Of a DNA stretch of 53,787 nucleotides, positions 8,032 through 16,811 are shown in pieces. The notes under the pieces are model-generated. The model was not told where the DNA came from. It saw only the letters and a program-made list of their open reading frames with translations, and ran no database searches. Position numbers and translations under genes: made by a program. This DNA comes from JAFAGX01 sp035623255 (GTDB lineage Bacteria > Acidobacteriota > Terriglobia > Terriglobales > Acidobacteriaceae), in NCBI GenBank assembly GCA_035623255.1, contig DASPTU010000046.1, positions 1-53,787 of the forward strand, read 5' to 3'. Each line of letters starts with the position of its first letter. Position 1 is the first letter of the stretch.

Positions 8032-9220
8032 TGATAAATAGCGGCTTCATCTCGAAGCTGCTGTAATGCGGGCGAAGACGTTCCGTGTTGTAGTGCTCCT
8101 TAACATTTACGACTTTTTTAGACGCGATCACCACATCGATTGGCATATTATCGTAGCGCCCATTTTTTAACACCACCAGCCTGCCGTGCACCTTATTAAG
8201 AATCAAATCCAAGGCGAGATTCCCATAGGCCATCGGCACGATCGAATCGATGGCGTCGGGATCGCCGCACCGCACGAGGTAACCAAGCTTCTGATTGATG
8301 ATGTCTATGGTTTTGCCGTTGCTGTACTTGGGTGAGAGCTCTTTCAGCTTCTCCCCGACGAGATCGCCGATGCCACCCAGCTTCTTGTGACCGTAGGCGT
8401 CGGTCGTCTCCTTCTCGAAAACCATTTCGCCGCCTTCAAACATTGCACCCTCGGAGATCAAGACAACCGAATAGCGGCTCGGATTGTGCCGACGATCAGC
8501 AACCAGCAACTCAGTGAGCCGCTCTATGTCGAATCTGTGCTCGGGTATCACACAGCGGTTGGCCGCGCCTGCCATAGTGGGCAACATCGCAGTAAAGCCA
8601 GCATAGCGGCCGAACACTTCCAGCACCAGAAAGCGTTCGTGCGATCCAGCCGATGTCCGCAAATCGTTCGTCATTTGAATGGTGCGAGTCACTGCTGTGC
8701 TGAAACCGATGCAATAGTCGGTTCCCGGAACATCGTTGTCCATCGTTTTGGGAATGGCGACTACTTTCACTCCTTCCTGATAGAGCCGGACGCCGTAACT
8801 CAGCGTGTCGTCGCCGCCAATCGGAATCAGGTACTCCATCCCCAGCCATTCCAGGTTCTTGAGCACCTCCGCCGTCAGATCATTCTTTTCGGCGTTATAG
8901 CTCAGCTGAAGATGGGGCGGTATGGCGGATTTCTTCACTTTGGCAGGATTGGTCCGCGAGCTGTGCAGGAACGTTCCCCCGGTTCGTCCTGCGCGATTCA
9001 CAACTTCTTCTGTCAGGATTTGGAAGTTGTCGCTGTTGTCGTAATCGTGCTCGCGGACAATATCGACCAACCCGCCCCACCCGCGGCGAAGGCCGACGAC
9101 CTGGTAACCTTCCCGCAAAGCCCGAATCGTGACTGCGCGGATGGCCGGATTCAGCCCGGGCACATCTCCGCCGCCGGTCAAAATTCCGATCACACCCTTT
9201 TTGCTGGCAAATTGAGGCAT
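8018..9220 (-). CDS. pfkA: 6-phosphofructokinase, group III, with PPi-type phosphoryl-donor signature
   Basis: This 400-residue enzyme phosphorylates fructose 6-phosphate to the 1,6-bisphosphate in glycolysis. Visible motifs are the phosphate loop GILTGGGDVPGLN (12-24), GGDDTL (135-140), PKTMDND (157-163), the substrate segment around GSHERFLVLEVFGRYAG, and the NPSRYSVVLISEGA block. In ATP-dependent enzymes the second Asp of GGDD is Gly and the Lys of PKT is Gly. Asp138 with Lys158 is the pair used to recognise PPi-dependent PFK, which is reversible. The donor is therefore predicted to be pyrophosphate, pending biochemistry. The length fits the roughly 340-410-residue group III class. The gene is monocistronic on its strand; its upstream region is shared with the receiver gene. 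Confidence 0.93.
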   Translation of the reverse strand: MPQFASKKGVIGILTGGGDVPGLNPAIRAVTIRALREGYQVVGLRRGWGGLVDIVREHDYDNSDNFQILTEEVVNRAGRTGGTFLHSSRTNPAKVKKSAIPPHLQLSYNAEKNDLTAEVLKNLEWLGMEYLIPIGGDDTLSYGVRLYQEGVKVVAIPKTMDNDVPGTDYCIGFSTAVTRTIQMTNDLRTSAGSHERFLVLEVFGRYAGFTAMLPTMAGAANRCVIPEHRFDIERLTELLVADRRHNPSRYSVVLISEGAMFEGGEMVFEKETTDAYGHKKLGGIGDLVGEKLKELSPKYSNGKTIDIINQKLGYLVRCGDPDAIDSIVPMAYGNLALDLILNKVHGRLVVLKNGRYDNMPIDVVIASKKVVNVKEHYNTERLRPHYSSFEMKPLFIMTSE

Positions 9221-9523
9221 TATGAATTCCTGTCGTTATTATTGTGAGGCAGTTTCATGGTTGCAGTGATCTTGTGGCGCCAGGTCTCAGCTGCACCCGC
9301 CCATTCGCTCGACGAAACGAAAACTGCATCTGCCGCCCACGAACCGCGTGGGTCTGGTGCGAAAGAACCACTGATGGCGGGTTTCGCATCCACGCTAGCT
9401 ATGATCGCTGGTCAGAGAAAGATCTATTTTATAAGATACCAACGCAGCGTTAAACCGTTGTCACAAGCACAACTGGTGACTCTGTGTCACAATGAGTAAG
9501 CCTCGAGCGAAGGTCCGTCGATC
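9221..9523. other. Divergent promoter region for the phosphofructokinase and receiver genes
   Basis: This 303-bp gap has no credible gene; the short frames in it look random. On the plus strand TGGTCA (9409-9414) and TAAGAT (9432-9437) are spaced 17 bp and could serve as -35/-10 elements for the receiver gene. TGTCACAA occurs twice, at 9459-9466 and 9485-9492, just upstream of that gene. The significance of this repeat is unproven. Confidence 0.35.
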
Positions 9524-9907
9524 ATGTCTCAATTAGCAGCAAAAACCGTCCTTATCGTAGATGACAGCAGATTTTTCAGAACTGCCACGGAGCGGACCCT
9601 GACTAGGGCAGGCTACGGCGTGGTGACGGCCGGTGATGGCGAGGAGGCGTTGCGCGCGGCGCGAGAAAAGGTCCCTAACCTCATCCTGCTGGACATGCTC
9701 CTGCCCAAGCTTGATGGCGCATCGGTTTTGCGTCGCCTGAAAGCAGATCCGTCAACCAAGAAAATTCCTGTTCTGGTGCTCACCAGCCTTTCTCAGCGAA
9801 ACGAAGAAAAACTTGTGGCGGATGGCGCCGCCGGTTTTCTGGAAAAGGAACGCCTCACGAAAGATTCCCAGCCTTTGCTTCAAGCGCTTGCTCAGCTGCT
9901 TCAGTGA
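9524..9907 (+). CDS. Stand-alone CheY-like response regulator receiver
   Basis: This 127-residue protein is a single receiver domain with no output domain. All catalytic landmarks are present: acidic pair D13-D14, phospho-acceptor D57 (LLDMLLPKLDG), T87 and K108 (FLEKERL). It should be phosphorylated by a histidine kinase encoded elsewhere and act through protein contact, as CheY or PilG/PilH-type proteins do. No chemotaxis or pilus gene is adjacent, so the pathway is unknown. The downstream small gene is on the same strand about 137 bp away. Confidence 0.93.
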   Translation: MSQLAAKTVLIVDDSRFFRTATERTLTRAGYGVVTAGDGEEALRAAREKVPNLILLDMLLPKLDGASVLRRLKADPSTKKIPVLVLTSLSQRNEEKLVADGAAGFLEKERLTKDSQPLLQALAQLLQ

Positions 9908-9925
9908 TAATTTGAGGTGTTGTTT

Positions 9926-9952
9926 GTAAGGCACAGATTTTATTGTGCTTAC
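9926..9952 (+). terminator. Hairpin after the receiver gene
   Basis: GTAAGGCACA (9926-9935) and TGTGCTTAC (9944-9952) pair with one bulged G around a U-rich loop. It sits 19 bp after the receiver stop. No T-run follows, so termination is only suggested. Confidence 0.35.
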
Positions 9953-10044
9953 TGAGTTACCAACGGGCCAGCTAAATGGCCTACGGGAGCTATTCCGCAG
10001 TTCTTGCAGAAGTCCTAACATACGATTCGGATGGGGAGGGAGTT

Positions 10045-10263
10045 ATGTATCAGGAAATGGTCCAAAACGAGCTCCTTAACACTCTGGCCCAATGCTACGA
10101 GCAAGACCCTGAGCAGTTTGTAACCTTGCCCAAACCCATTCTGGACGATTCTTTCGCCCGCCTCGCCATGGCGGAACTACGAAACGACGGCTACCTCGAA
10201 GAACAGATCCGTGGGGTGGTTCGCCTCACCGCCCTTGGCTACGAAAGATTCCGCAAAAACTAG
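10045..10263 (+). CDS. Small hypothetical protein, possibly winged-helix-like
   Basis: I place the start at ATG 10045, giving 72 residues, because GGGGAGGGAG lies at ideal distance upstream; the longer frame from 9976 lacks a ribosome site. The protein is acidic and helical (LLNTLAQCYEQDPEQF, SFARLAMAELRNDGYLEEQI) and ends in a beta-like RGVVRLTALGYERF segment. That helix-turn-strand ending, with LTxxG, resembles the wing of small winged-helix proteins, but the match is weak and no function is claimed. It follows the receiver gene on the same strand and may share its transcript. Confidence 0.65.
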   Translation: MYQEMVQNELLNTLAQCYEQDPEQFVTLPKPILDDSFARLAMAELRNDGYLEEQIRGVVRLTALGYERFRKN

Positions 10264-10561
10264 ACATTCAGAATTGCCCGGCTCGTCTGCCACTTTACAA
10301 CAGCCCGACACGCGACAAAAGTTGATCCCACGATTGCTCTATGCAACGCAGTAGTGCGGCGCGAAACCGCTTTCGGCAACGGCAGGTTTTTAACGCAGGG
10401 ATGTTGGCAGACCCTAACTCCGCAGGTTGCCACAGTTCAATTGGATTTCCCTCGGGATCATGCGAGCGAAGCGCCCGTTTAGGGTAGGACTATGGATCAG
10501 TTCTGACGGCGATGCCTGACTCATGTCCGAGAGCGCTCCCGCGATTGAAGAGACGCGGGGC
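10264..10561. other. Non-coding gap between two convergent genes
   Basis: About 300 bp separate the small plus-strand gene from the 3' end of the beta-lactamase-family gene. I see no conserved gene, RNA or convincing terminator here. Confidence 0.4.
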
Positions 10562-11638
10562 TTAAGGCGTTGCTTGAGACGAAAAATACATCTTTGCCAC
10601 GTGGTCGGCAATAACTCCCGGGTCGGCCTGCTCGAGATTCGCCAACACCACCACAGTCAGCTTGTCATCGACGTAGCGTGAGATATGGCTTTTGAAGCCT
10701 TGCCACGAGCCTCCGTGGTCGAGCACGCGATGTCCGCTTTTCGTCAGAATAAACCAGCCGAATCCATATTGGCCTGAGTTCGGTTCGCCGTTTTTGAGCT
10801 TCGTGACTGTCCAGATCTGATCCAGGCTCGAACGCTTGAGAAGTTTTTCGGTATACAGCGCTGCGTCCCACTTGGCGAGGTCCAGAATCGAAAAATAGAG
10901 CGCGCCGTCGGCAGTAGTGTTTAATGTCGGCGAGACCCATTCCTGATTCTTCAATTCTCCTTTCACCAGCCGATATCCGGCCGCTCGATTGGGGACGATA
11001 TCCGCTTCACTGATGATCTGCGCGGTCGTCATATCCAGCGGCTTGAAAATGCGCTGCTGCAGAAAGTCGCCGTAAAACTCACCCGTGACCTGATGAATCA
11101 CGATGCCAAGCGTCAGATACCCGAGGTTGCTGTAACTCCACTTCGTGCCGGGCGGGAATGCGAGGGGAATTCCCTCAACGATCTTCAGCAACTGCGCTTC
11201 CGCGTAGTCTTTGCGAAAATCAAAGGTCTTGGGATAGTCAGTAAAACCGGCAGTGTGACTTAGCAATTCGCGAATCGTAACCTCGTTCCACGCCGCAGGC
11301 GCGCCTTTGAAATATTTGCTGACCGGATCATCCAACCCAATCTTCCCCTCCTCGACCAGCATCATCACCGCGGTCGCAGTGAACTGCTTGCCCACAGAAC
11401 CTGACTGGAAAATGGTGTCTGGCTTGACGGGAACCTGAAGCTCCACATTGCTCAAGCCATATCCCTGCGCGCGAACGATCTTGCCATCGCGCGCCACGAG
11501 GAGCGAAACCCCGGGAATGTGCTGCCGTTGCAGTTCGCTTTGGACGTAATCGTCAACCGCGTCAGCAGATGCCCTTGGAGCAAATGCGGAACACCCGACA
11601 CAAAGAAGTAAGGCGATTACCAGTGAGGGATAAGTCAT
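10562..11638 (-). CDS. Secreted serine hydrolase, beta-lactamase (class C/PBP) family
   Basis: This 358-residue protein begins with a signal peptide (about 1-25, probable cut after ASA). The three family motifs are present in order: SxxK as SVGK (81-84, nucleophile Ser81), YxN as YSN (169-171) and a KTG-equivalent HGG (308-310). The family covers penicillin-binding proteins, esterases and D-aminopeptidases as well as AmpC beta-lactamases; the HxG third motif and the SHTAGFTDY segment (127-135) fit the general esterase/peptidase-like members better than a resistance enzyme. It acts outside the cytoplasmic membrane. It is monocistronic, and its substrate cannot be read from the sequence. Confidence 0.9.
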   Translation of the reverse strand: MTYPSLVIALLLCVGCSAFAPRASADAVDDYVQSELQRQHIPGVSLLVARDGKIVRAQGYGLSNVELQVPVKPDTIFQSGSVGKQFTATAVMMLVEEGKIGLDDPVSKYFKGAPAAWNEVTIRELLSHTAGFTDYPKTFDFRKDYAEAQLLKIVEGIPLAFPPGTKWSYSNLGYLTLGIVIHQVTGEFYGDFLQQRIFKPLDMTTAQIISEADIVPNRAAGYRLVKGELKNQEWVSPTLNTTADGALYFSILDLAKWDAALYTEKLLKRSSLDQIWTVTKLKNGEPNSGQYGFGWFILTKSGHRVLDHGGSWQGFKSHISRYVDDKLTVVVLANLEQADPGVIADHVAKMYFSSQATP

Positions 11639-11740
11639 GTCGAGTGGGAGATTATACTTCCAGCGCGGTAAAAAAGGTGTGGCCGCCTCCGGCGCTCACC
11701 TGGGCTGGACGAGCATGGCGATCTGCGCTGTGCAAAGGTA

Positions 11741-14158
11741 CTACGGCACGTGGTGGAGTTTTTCTGCCTGCTCCGAGCCGGGCTGATCCTTCACGGCTAT
11801 GCTGCGACCGCTGAGTTTCTCGTAGCAACGGCACATTTCTTGCGCGACTCGTGACCAGAGATAACGCTCTTCCACAATTCTTTGTCCTGCACGGCCTGCG
11901 GCCGCTCGTACCTCCGGGTCCGATGCCAGTAAGCCCAACATCCGCGCGAGATCATCGACATCGCCCGTGCGAAAGGTGAATCCCGCATCTTCTACGACCT
12001 CCCGATTTTCCGGTATGTCACTGGCCAACACGCAGACCCCGGCCCCCATTGCATCGAGCAGGGCAAGTGAGAGCCCCTCCAAGTCGGATGGAAGGACAAA
12101 TAAGGCAGCATTGGTCAGTAACTCCGTAAGCTGTGCGCCCGATACCCAGTCCAGCAACATTATGTTGTCGCTCGCGCAGCGACGCAACTGGGTTTCGTAA
12201 GAATCGGTATGACTGGAGCCCCCAGCCAACACAAGTTTCAATGAAATGCCAGCCTTTTCATAGGCCGCGATCAACAAGTCACAATTCTTCTCAGGCGAAA
12301 ACCGGCCGAGGAAGAGAATGTAATCGTCGGGTTTCAGCCCCCACTGCAGAATCGTTGCAACGTCGCTTCTATTCCTCATCACGGCGCCATTGGGAATGTA
12401 GTTCGCATTCACTCCGTGGCGCATCCGGTAGTGGTTCTGCAATTCTTTGGAGACGACGATGGTCATACCCGGCAGTCGCGCGGAGGCCACCTCGCCCAGT
12501 TTGAGCGTGACGGACGCCAGCCTTCCCCATTTCTTTCTCTGCCAATCCAGTCCTTGCACGGTCACAACCGACTTCTTGCCGACCAGCCGCGGAAGTGCTG
12601 AAAACAGGGCTGGTCCCAGCGCGTGATAATGCACGATGTCGCAGTCTGTGAACATCACGTGAATCGTGCTTAGAAATGTGTGGATCAGAGTCTCCAGGTG
12701 CTTCGACCGAACCGTGGGCAGACGAACCACTCGCATGCCTTTGTATTCCTGCACACGAGGCGTAAAAAAAGTGCGAGAGTACACCGTAACTTCAAAACCC
12801 ATCTCTGCGAGGCGGCGACCCACTTCCTCATAGTACGTTTCTATTCCGCTGTACTTCGACATAAGGCCGCGTCCTCCGATGAAGGCAACCCGGACTGGCT
12901 TGGACTTACTTGCAGGCCCCTGCCGCGAGTGGCCTTCTACGACCAAGCGCTCGTACAGGCCCACCAGTTCTTCGTAGTGCTTCTGTGGTGAGTGATAGCT
13001 CTGCACAAACTGGCGGCCGGCGAGTCCCATCTGCACGGCCAGTTCGGGCCGTTCGGTTAGGTAGGAAATTGCTCCCGCGAGTTGCTCGATGTTGCCTGTT
13101 TGAAACAGCAGTCCGGTTACATAGTCGTGAACCAACTCGCGGCGCGATCCCAGATCTGAGGCAATCACGGTTCGCGCCTGGGCAAACGACTCCAGGATGC
13201 TCTTGCCCAGAGTTTCGTAGGCCCGCGAAGGCAGAACCGTGAATCGCGACGACGCAATCAGTTTGCCCAACTCTTCTGGTCCCATCTGTCCGAGGAATTC
13301 CACGTTCCTCGCATTCAGTGAAAGAGTCAGCAGTTCCAGAGCCGAGCGCTGCGGCCCTTCACCCGCGATCTTTAGCAGGACGTCAGGGACAAACTCCATC
13401 GCCCGGACCAAGTCAGCAACTCCTTTTTCCGGCGACAAACGCCCGAAGTACAGAATTGGCGCCTCCCGTGCTGCCGGCGACACCGATTCCGGTACTCCCT
13501 GAAAATGCGGAAGAACCGTGATCTTTGGTGCGTTGAGCCCGTTCTGAACCAGCATCTGTTTGGCGAATTGACTAGGGACAAGAAAGTGATCCACGCATTT
13601 CTGGTAAGTTCTCGCCCAATAGTGTGCATACGCCTCTGCCCCCAGGACAACTGACTCGCCCAGCCCACCCGAATAGCAGCTGTTGGTCAGGACCTTCCAG
13701 TACCTTCCCGTGCACGGCCGCTGGCAGACACGTCCATTGGCGACGAGGTTGTATGTGGGACACAACAACTTGAAATCGTTGAGGTGATACAGCATCGGGA
13801 TGCCTTGTGCTTTTAGCTCCCAAAGAATCGACGGCGAGAGATGGTGGTAGATGTTACGGATGTGGGCAATGTCCGGGTGAAAGGCTGAGATCAGGCCCCG
13901 CAATCGCCTGCGTGCATCAGTTGAATAGATCGCGTGCGCTGCTAGTCTGGCGCGAGTAATAAATCCTGCTTGGGGGTCTTTGAAGTCGATGTGGGGAACG
14001 CAATACTCGTTGTAGGGGCTGCTCTCTCCACGTGGATCCTGCATCGAGAACAGGGCCACTTCGTGCCCGTGTGAGCGCAACAGGTCCATAAGTTCGAACA
14101 GATAAACCTCGGTCCCACTGAACGCAAAATTGTATTTATTGCAGAACAAGATTTTCAC
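11741..14158 (-). CDS. Double GT4 glycosyltransferase (two group 1 domains in one chain)
   Basis: The frame can open at 14251, but GTG 14158 is preceded by AGAGGTGAT at good spacing and begins KILFCNKYNF, the usual first strand of a GT-B enzyme. The shorter start gives 805 residues and avoids overlap with the upstream gene. Two complete glycosyltransferase-4 units follow: domain one (about 1-410) with LYFGRLSPEKGVADL and an SRAYETLGKSILESFA donor-site block, and domain two (about 425-800) starting VAFIGGRGLMSKYSGIETY with LFLGRFSPEKNCDLL and SDLEGLSLALLDAMGAG. Each domain keeps the E-x7-E-type acceptor/donor region. The protein probably adds two successive sugars to the lipid-linked repeat unit. 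It is the last gene of the exopolysaccharide operon, 10 bp after the preceding GT gene. Confidence 0.9.
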   Translation of the reverse strand: MKILFCNKYNFAFSGTEVYLFELMDLLRSHGHEVALFSMQDPRGESSPYNEYCVPHIDFKDPQAGFITRARLAAHAIYSTDARRRLRGLISAFHPDIAHIRNIYHHLSPSILWELKAQGIPMLYHLNDFKLLCPTYNLVANGRVCQRPCTGRYWKVLTNSCYSGGLGESVVLGAEAYAHYWARTYQKCVDHFLVPSQFAKQMLVQNGLNAPKITVLPHFQGVPESVSPAAREAPILYFGRLSPEKGVADLVRAMEFVPDVLLKIAGEGPQRSALELLTLSLNARNVEFLGQMGPEELGKLIASSRFTVLPSRAYETLGKSILESFAQARTVIASDLGSRRELVHDYVTGLLFQTGNIEQLAGAISYLTERPELAVQMGLAGRQFVQSYHSPQKHYEELVGLYERLVVEGHSRQGPASKSKPVRVAFIGGRGLMSKYSGIETYYEEVGRRLAEMGFEVTVYSRTFFTPRVQEYKGMRVVRLPTVRSKHLETLIHTFLSTIHVMFTDCDIVHYHALGPALFSALPRLVGKKSVVTVQGLDWQRKKWGRLASVTLKLGEVASARLPGMTIVVSKELQNHYRMRHGVNANYIPNGAVMRNRSDVATILQWGLKPDDYILFLGRFSPEKNCDLLIAAYEKAGISLKLVLAGGSSHTDSYETQLRRCASDNIMLLDWVSGAQLTELLTNAALFVLPSDLEGLSLALLDAMGAGVCVLASDIPENREVVEDAGFTFRTGDVDDLARMLGLLASDPEVRAAAGRAGQRIVEERYLWSRVAQEMCRCYEKLSGRSIAVKDQPGSEQAEKLHHVP

Positions 14159-14168
14159 GGGATCACCT

Positions 14169-15398
14169 CTATGCTGCTGTCGATATGGGGCTGGACCCGC
14201 GTCGAAGACTTTGCGAGAGAAGTTCGCAAAACGCCGCCAGGTTTTTCTCACGGTTGAAGTGCTGAAACACCTGCTCGTGAGCTCTGCGGCGCAGACTGTC
14301 TAGGGAGGAGCGCGTGCGGCTGATCAATTCCATGCGCGAGACGAAGTCGTCCCTCGAACCCGGCTGGTACAGAAAGCCAGTCTCGCCACCCACAACCAGC
14401 TCAGGGATCCCTGTGATGTCCGGCGCGAGCACAATTTTTCCGCGAGCCATCGCCTCCATGAGTGCCAGCGGTATTCCTTCGCTGCGGCTCGTAAGAACAA
14501 GGAGATCGGCTTCTTCATATTGGTTGTCGAGCTCGTGGTGCGGCAATTTTCCCAGCAGCCGCACCTCGCCATCGAGATGCAGGTCGCGAATGAGTTCCTC
14601 AAGAGACCGCCGCTCCGGGCCATCGCCCGCAATTGAACACACGAAGTGCAAGCCGCGGTCTTTCAACATGCGGCAGGCGCGCACCAGGAATGCATGATCT
14701 TTGACTTTGTGTAACCGTCCGACAGCAAGCATCTTCACCAGCGAATATTGCGATCGCGATTCGGCTTGCCGGGCCACCCGCACCCTACTATCGACGCCGA
14801 GCCGCCGCACGTGAATCTTGCTCGGATCCAAGCCAGGATAATTGGTGAGAATGTGCTGCCGGTTGAATTCTGAGATGGTCACGCAAAACTGACATCGCCT
14901 AAGCTTAATGTCGAGGTACGCCGCGTTCACCAGCAGGTCAGAGCCGTGCAGCGTAATGCTGAAAGGAATGCCCAATAGTCGCGCTGCAACCATCGCTATC
15001 CAGGAACCGAAATAGCCATGGTGTACATGAATGTGCTCGATGCGGTGCCTCTGCAATGCCGTCGCGTAATAAGCCCCAAGATAAGTGTGGACCAACGCTG
15101 GAAGCCGCCGCTCCGTGGACCTTCTTTTTACAAGTGCCCGGCAGAAGAACTCCTTGAGCCGGGAAAACTCTCGGATGCAAAGAAACGTTGCTTGCAGTAG
15201 CAGGCGCCACCGCAATGGCTCAAGGTAAAGTGTCTCCTCTATCAGATGCTTCAAGCCACTACTCAGATCACCACTGGTCCGAAGTGCACTGCAAGGAATC
15301 ACAGTTACTCCACGCTTCCGCAGTTCGCGGACCTCGTCGATCACGTACGGCTCGACAGACAAAGGGAAGATGTTTGCCAGGTAAGCAATCGTTGGCAT
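14169..15398 (-). CDS. GT4 glycosyltransferase of the exopolysaccharide operon
   Basis: This 409-residue retaining GT-B enzyme has an N-terminal acceptor domain starting TIAYLANIFPLSVEPYV, a middle HVHHGYFGSWIAMVAARLLG segment, and a C-terminal donor domain (VKMLAVGRLHKVKDHAFLVRA, then SRSEGIPLALMEAMARGK with the paired glutamates that bind the nucleotide-sugar). It should transfer one sugar from an NDP-sugar to the undecaprenyl-linked oligosaccharide at the inner face of the membrane. The sugar cannot be predicted. It starts 21 bp after the Wzx flippase and ends 10 bp before the double GT4. Confidence 0.93.
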   Translation of the reverse strand: MPTIAYLANIFPLSVEPYVIDEVRELRKRGVTVIPCSALRTSGDLSSGLKHLIEETLYLEPLRWRLLLQATFLCIREFSRLKEFFCRALVKRRSTERRLPALVHTYLGAYYATALQRHRIEHIHVHHGYFGSWIAMVAARLLGIPFSITLHGSDLLVNAAYLDIKLRRCQFCVTISEFNRQHILTNYPGLDPSKIHVRRLGVDSRVRVARQAESRSQYSLVKMLAVGRLHKVKDHAFLVRACRMLKDRGLHFVCSIAGDGPERRSLEELIRDLHLDGEVRLLGKLPHHELDNQYEEADLLVLTSRSEGIPLALMEAMARGKIVLAPDITGIPELVVGGETGFLYQPGSRDDFVSRMELISRTRSSLDSLRRRAHEQVFQHFNREKNLAAFCELLSQSLRRGSSPISTAA

Positions 15399-15419
15399 GC
15401 GCGACGTTTGAGGGTGTGT

Positions 15420-16811
15420 TTACCGGAAAATGTGGCGTGCGCAGGTGAACACGTGTATCAAAAACAAGGTAGTGAGAAACACCGCCATGCAGGTCCTGAG
15501 CTCACCGTAAGAAATAACGACCCAATGTCGAAGACCCCGGTGGATCGTCAAATATGAACCGCAGGCGATCAGTTCTGCCCAGCCATAGCCCGCGAGTCCG
15601 AACCGGGGAAGGAGCACGAGCGTAGTTGCGGCCAGCAGAGCTACGTGTGCTGAATAGGATTGCATTACAGTCCACTGCTTTCCCACCACGAATAAGGCTG
15701 AGGCCTGCAGATTGTAAACGGAATTTACCAGGACACCAGCCGCGACAAATGGATAAAGCGCCAGGCTCGGTGTCCAACGCATACCGAGAACGCGCGGTAC
15801 AATAGCCGGCCCGAGCAGTGCGAAGCCACACAACAATGGGCCCAGCGTAATCACCTGCAGGTACAAGGCCCGCTCCAGCGCTCTGCAGAACTCTTGCTTC
15901 TTGTTTTGCAGGCGCGCCAGGGCTGCGATCGCCATACGGCCAGCTGCCAGGCGAATTGACCCGAGCGCTTCTGCGATTCGTATTGCGAGCGCGACAAACG
16001 CCACCGCTTCGGCGCCAGCCAGGCGTCCCACGAGCATCGGATTCACCAGCGTTCGCAACTGCCATACCCGCAGTGAGGCCGTCAACCCAATCCCGTATGA
16101 CATCATCTCCTTGGCCCGGCATCGGTCGAGCCGGAAGTTCATCATCATCGAAGCGGAAATCGCGGCCGCCACGAGGGTGAACACTTGCCAGGCAATCTGG
16201 CCAAAAACCGGTGCCCATACTCCGGCGTGGCACAATGCGAGCACCGCGGCAACCGCCAAACCGATTGACTGGCCAGAAAGCTCAATGGCAGCGACCCTTC
16301 GGAAATTCAGGGCTCGCTCGAGCTTTGCCATGGGCACACCGGTCACAGCGGTAACGGGTATGGTCGGCAACAGTAACAGGTAGGGAGCGACGAACTCCCG
16401 ATTCCCATACCAGCGAATCAGTGCCGACGTTCCCGCCACCGCGACCGCCGCCACTAGTCCGGAGACGGCCACAACCAGCGTAACGGCTGTCCCGTATGCA
16501 ACTTCGTCCGGCAGCTTCTCGGTTCGTACCAGATACGTATCCACTCCACCGCGTGCCACGGCCGCAAGGAAGGCAACCATGCTGATCGCCGTCACAAAGA
16601 CGCCATAGGCATGCGGGCCAATCCACCAGGTCATCACCAGCATGTTGCCCAGGCTCACAATGACCCCTAACGCATACCGACCAGCCAGATATATTCCGCC
16701 GCGAAGAGTCTCGCTCAAGATTGGCTCATTGCCGGGCTGACATGGTATGGCGCCGAGAGGAGCGGCCATGCCCGCGCTGCACGGAGGGGCACACATTTCA
16801 ACACTCGCCAT
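15420..16811 (-). CDS. Wzx-type lipid-linked oligosaccharide flippase
   Basis: This protein of about 463 residues is made almost entirely of hydrophobic helices (about 12-14). It is characteristic of the MOP/polysaccharide-transport superfamily, opening with GGIYLAGRYALGVIVSLGNMLVMTWWIGPHAYG-type sequence. It moves the undecaprenyl-linked repeat unit to the outer face of the inner membrane for polymerisation. ATG 16811 has GGAG about 7 nt upstream and overlaps the end of the Wzy gene by 14 nt. The longer frame from 16838 and the ATG at 16796 are alternatives. Translational coupling with Wzy is likely. Confidence 0.88.
   Translation of the reverse strand: MASVEMCAPPCSAGMAAPLGAIPCQPGNEPILSETLRGGIYLAGRYALGVIVSLGNMLVMTWWIGPHAYGVFVTAISMVAFLAAVARGGVDTYLVRTEKLPDEVAYGTAVTLVVAVSGLVAAVAVAGTSALIRWYGNREFVAPYLLLLPTIPVTAVTGVPMAKLERALNFRRVAAIELSGQSIGLAVAAVLALCHAGVWAPVFGQIAWQVFTLVAAAISASMMMNFRLDRCRAKEMMSYGIGLTASLRVWQLRTLVNPMLVGRLAGAEAVAFVALAIRIAEALGSIRLAAGRMAIAALARLQNKKQEFCRALERALYLQVITLGPLLCGFALLGPAIVPRVLGMRWTPSLALYPFVAAGVLVNSVYNLQASALFVVGKQWTVMQSYSAHVALLAATTLVLLPRFGLAGYGWAELIACGSYLTIHRGLRHWVVISYGELRTCMAVFLTTLFLIHVFTCARHIFR

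Noticed and set aside
8387..9247. 286-residue plus-strand frame
   Set aside because: It is antisense to phosphofructokinase, which has clear catalytic motifs.
9476..9490. GTGA-N7-TCAC palindrome before the receiver gene
   Set aside because: Spacer is 7, not 6, so it does not fit the CRP/FNR-type pattern seen at gdhA and nfnA, and the -10 spacing is wrong.
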